Below, one piece after another: positions 22,187 through 23,830 of a stretch of DNA of 23,830 bases. Position numbers and translations under genes: made by a program. Within the stretch, counting starts at the first letter, position 1. The number at the start of each line of letters is the position of its first letter. This DNA comes from a virus: the IMG/VR virus record IMGVR_UViG_3300031840_000290, positions 1 to 23,830 of that record; one strand, 5' to 3'. The notes beneath the pieces are model-generated. The model had not been told where the DNA came from, made no database searches, and saw only the letters and a program-made list of their open reading frames with translations.

Positions 22187-23677
22187 ATGACAATATCATC
22201 GACTACAGTAAAGAACTCCTACTCTGGAAATGGTACACTCGATACCTTTAACTATACTTTTAAGATATTTGCAGACGCTGATATTCAAGTAATTATTAGG
22301 GATGCAACAGCAACTGAAACAGTTAAAACTTTAACTACACATTACACAGTAACAGGTGCAGGAAATGCTAATGGTGGAACTATTGTTTTCACAGCAGGTA
22401 ATATTCCAACTGCTACAGAAACTGTAGTTATAAGAAGAGCATCACCACAAACACAAGCAATCGATTATATTGCTAACGATCCATTCCCTGCTGAAAGTCA
22501 TGAAGAAGGATTAGATAGATCTATGATGGCTATTCAACAGCTACAAGAAGAAATAGATAGATCAATTAAATTATCAAGAACAAACACAATGACATCTACA
22601 GAATTTGCTGTTGGTGCAACTGAAAGAGCAGGAAAAATTTTTGGTTTTGATGATAATGGTGAACTTGTTGTATCGCAAGAACTAGGAACTTTTAAAGGTA
22701 ATTGGGGTGCATCAACTACTTATAATGCTAGAGATATAGTTAAAGACACTTCAACAAATAATATATTTTTATGTAACACAGGTCATACATCTTCTGGTTC
22801 ACAACCACTAACAACTAACACAGATAGTGCTAAATGGGATTTATTAGTAGACGCAGCTAGTGCTACAACAAGTGCTACTAATGCTGCCAACTCGGCAACT
22901 GCTGCAGCTACATCTGCAACTAATGCAGCTACCTCAGAAACCAACGCAGCTACTTCAGCAACTAATGCAGCTACTTCGGCAACTAATGCTGCAAATAGTT
23001 TTGATAGTTTTGATGACAGATTTTTAGGAACTAAAGCAAGTGATCCAACTTTAGACAATGATGGAGATGCTCTTGTTGAAGGTGCGATGTACTACAATTC
23101 AACAGACAACGATATTAGATTTTACAATGGTTCATCTTGGGATGCTCCTGCTACACAGGCTGCAACGAGTGCAACTGCTTCTGCTACTTCTGCTACAGCA
23201 TCTGCAACTTCAGCTACTAACTCTGCAAACTCTGCTACGGCATCTGCTACATCAGCAACTAACGCAAGTAATTCTGCAAGTGCTGCATCAACTTCAGAAA
23301 CTAATGCTGCGTCAAGTGCTAGTGCTGCTTCAACGTCTGCGTCAAACGCATCGACAAGTGAAACCAATGCTGCCACATCTGCTACTACGGCAACTACTCA
23401 AGCTAACAATGCTGCAACATCTGCTACTGCTGCACAGGCTGCTCAAACTGCTGCCGAACTAGCTGCTGATAATTTTGAAGATACATATTTAGGAGCAAAA
23501 ACTTCAGATCCGACAGTTGATAATGATGGAGACGCTTTAACTGCTGGAGATTTATATTTTAATACAACATCAAATATATTAAAAGTTTACAATGGTTCAT
23601 CTTGGCAATTAGCTGCTATAGATGCAACTAGTTTAGCAACCAATGGATTTAGCATTGCAATGGCAATCGCTTTATAG
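22187..23677 (+). CDS. Tail fibre with gp17-like N-terminus and Ala/Thr/Ser repeats
   Basis: The 496-residue protein binds the host. Residues 1-130 (MTISSTTVKNSYSGNGTLDT..., with VVIRRASPQTQ and FPAESHEEGLDRSMMAIQQL) form a T7 gp17-type attachment domain that docks on the tail. Residues 168-220 (GNWGASTTYNARDIVKD, LCNTGHTSSGS..., W217) resemble small chitin-binding/CBM5-like modules. Heptad-like SATNAAT/SETNAAT repeats at 225-270 and 322-428 suggest a slender trimeric shaft. Two homologous modules, 276-318 and 431-473, each read 'D..fLG.K.SDPT.DNDGDAL..G..Y.N.....i..YNGSSW'. No receptor-binding knob is visible at the short C-terminus, so another protein may provide it. It is followed by TAAGGAGAG for the next gene. 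Confidence 0.88.
   Translation: MTISSTTVKNSYSGNGTLDTFNYTFKIFADADIQVIIRDATATETVKTLTTHYTVTGAGNANGGTIVFTAGNIPTATETVVIRRASPQTQAIDYIANDPFPAESHEEGLDRSMMAIQQLQEEIDRSIKLSRTNTMTSTEFAVGATERAGKIFGFDDNGELVVSQELGTFKGNWGASTTYNARDIVKDTSTNNIFLCNTGHTSSGSQPLTTNTDSAKWDLLVDAASATTSATNAANSATAAATSATNAATSETNAATSATNAATSATNAANSFDSFDDRFLGTKASDPTLDNDGDALVEGAMYYNSTDNDIRFYNGSSWDAPATQAATSATASATSATASATSATNSANSATASATSATNASNSASAASTSETNAASSASAASTSASNASTSETNAATSATTATTQANNAATSATAAQAAQTAAELAADNFEDTYLGAKTSDPTVDNDGDALTAGDLYFNTTSNILKVYNGSSWQLAAIDATSLATNGFSIAMAIAL
22859..23605 (+). repeat. Alternating heptad-repeat and DNDGDAL modules in the fibre gene
   Basis: Degenerate GCAACTAATGCAGCTAC-type units run at 22859-22996 and 23150-23470. 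Between and after them lie two copies of a module of about 43 codons (23012-23140 and 23477-23605) that share SDPT-DNDGDAL and YNGSSW. The order is repeat, module, repeat, module. This is a likely site of unequal recombination and length variation. Confidence 0.7.
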
Positions 23678-23689
23678 TAAGGAGAGTAT

Positions 23690-23830
23690 ATGGCACAGAA
23701 CTTTAGACGATACACAAGCAACGATGTAGGAACATCTGCAGCAACATTATTTACTTCAGACAGTTATGATACTGTTGTTGGTATATCAGTTGCAAACATA
23801 ACAACATCATCAGTTATAGCATCAGTTTAT
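23690..23830 (+). CDS. Start of a virion-associated protein (partial, runs off window)
   Basis: After TAAGGAGAGTAT the ATG at 23690 opens a frame that is uninterrupted to the window end (47 codons). It begins MAQNFRRYTSNDVGTSAATL, followed by a beta-rich VVGISVANITTSSVIASVY. Short 'FRRY.sn.VGTsa..l......d...GisvaN.t' proteins are encoded next to fibre genes in marine podoviruses, as far as I recall, and are probably small structural or fibre-associated proteins. Only the N-terminus is visible. Confidence 0.6.
   Translation, partial: MAQNFRRYTSNDVGTSAATLFTSDSYDTVVGISVANITTSSVIASVY

Noticed and set aside
23122-23376. Minus-strand hydrophobic frame (AALVAEVA-like repeats), also 22783-23058
   Set aside because: Antisense of the fibre's Ala/Ser/Thr repeats; no ribosome binding site and low complexity.
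23058-23462. 134-codon plus-strand frame rich in Leu/Gln/His
   Set aside because: It lies within the Ala/Thr repeat region of the tail fibre in another frame; its composition is a direct by-product of GCTACT-type repeats.

Overview
The window is AT-rich phage DNA. Gene content and order mark it as part of a tailed phage genome of the T7-like podovirus kind (portal, scaffold, major capsid, gp11-like, gp12-like, gp13/14/15/16-like internal virion proteins, gp17-like fibre). The strong A+T bias, AAA/TTA-rich codon use, dense overlapping genes and protein style fit a phage of a low-GC marine alphaproteobacterium (SAR11-like host). That host assignment is inference. No integrase, tRNA, rRNA, CRISPR array, insertion sequence, RNA polymerase, DNA polymerase, holin or endolysin is recognisable here.

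Layout. (1) 1-1840, rightward: the tail of a small CxxC protein, a possible nuclease-fold protein, a winged-helix replication- or regulator-like protein, an HGG-like cysteine/histidine protein and a Sf6-type terminase small subunit. These are packed with ATGA/TAATG overlaps, and there is one unusual 200-bp out-of-frame overlap. (2) 1841-5213, leftward: about 17 tiny genes (23-85 aa) in 3.4 kb. Four of them I translated by hand because they are very short: a zinc-ribbon protein, a 49-aa protein and two hydrophobic microproteins of 23 and 28 aa. Many share a GAAAGCGAG-type junction or an AAAGG(GA) ribosome binding site. (3) 5214-5670: a divergent control region with TTGAC half-sites, several inverted repeats and a C-rich tract. 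(4) 5671-23830, rightward: small ORF, terminase large subunit, three small proteins (two with an ILTG motif), portal, Bbp19-like protein, scaffold, small protein, major capsid protein, hairpin, small protein, tail tubular A, tail tubular B/stabilisation protein, gp13-like GNAT-fold protein, gp14-, gp15- and a split gp16-like set, tail fibre, and the start of another virion protein.

How it works together. Region 4 builds the particle: scaffold and coat form the shell around the portal, the terminase packages DNA, the gp11/gp12-like proteins complete the short tail, the gp14/15/16-like proteins are probably ejected to carry DNA across the envelope, and the fibre binds the host. Region 1 probably belongs to DNA metabolism and packaging. 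Region 2 probably holds host-takeover or accessory functions. The most unusual aspects are the separation of terS from terL by the inverted small-gene island, the two membrane microproteins, the repeated gene-junction motif, the control region, and iteron-like repeats inside the winged-helix gene.
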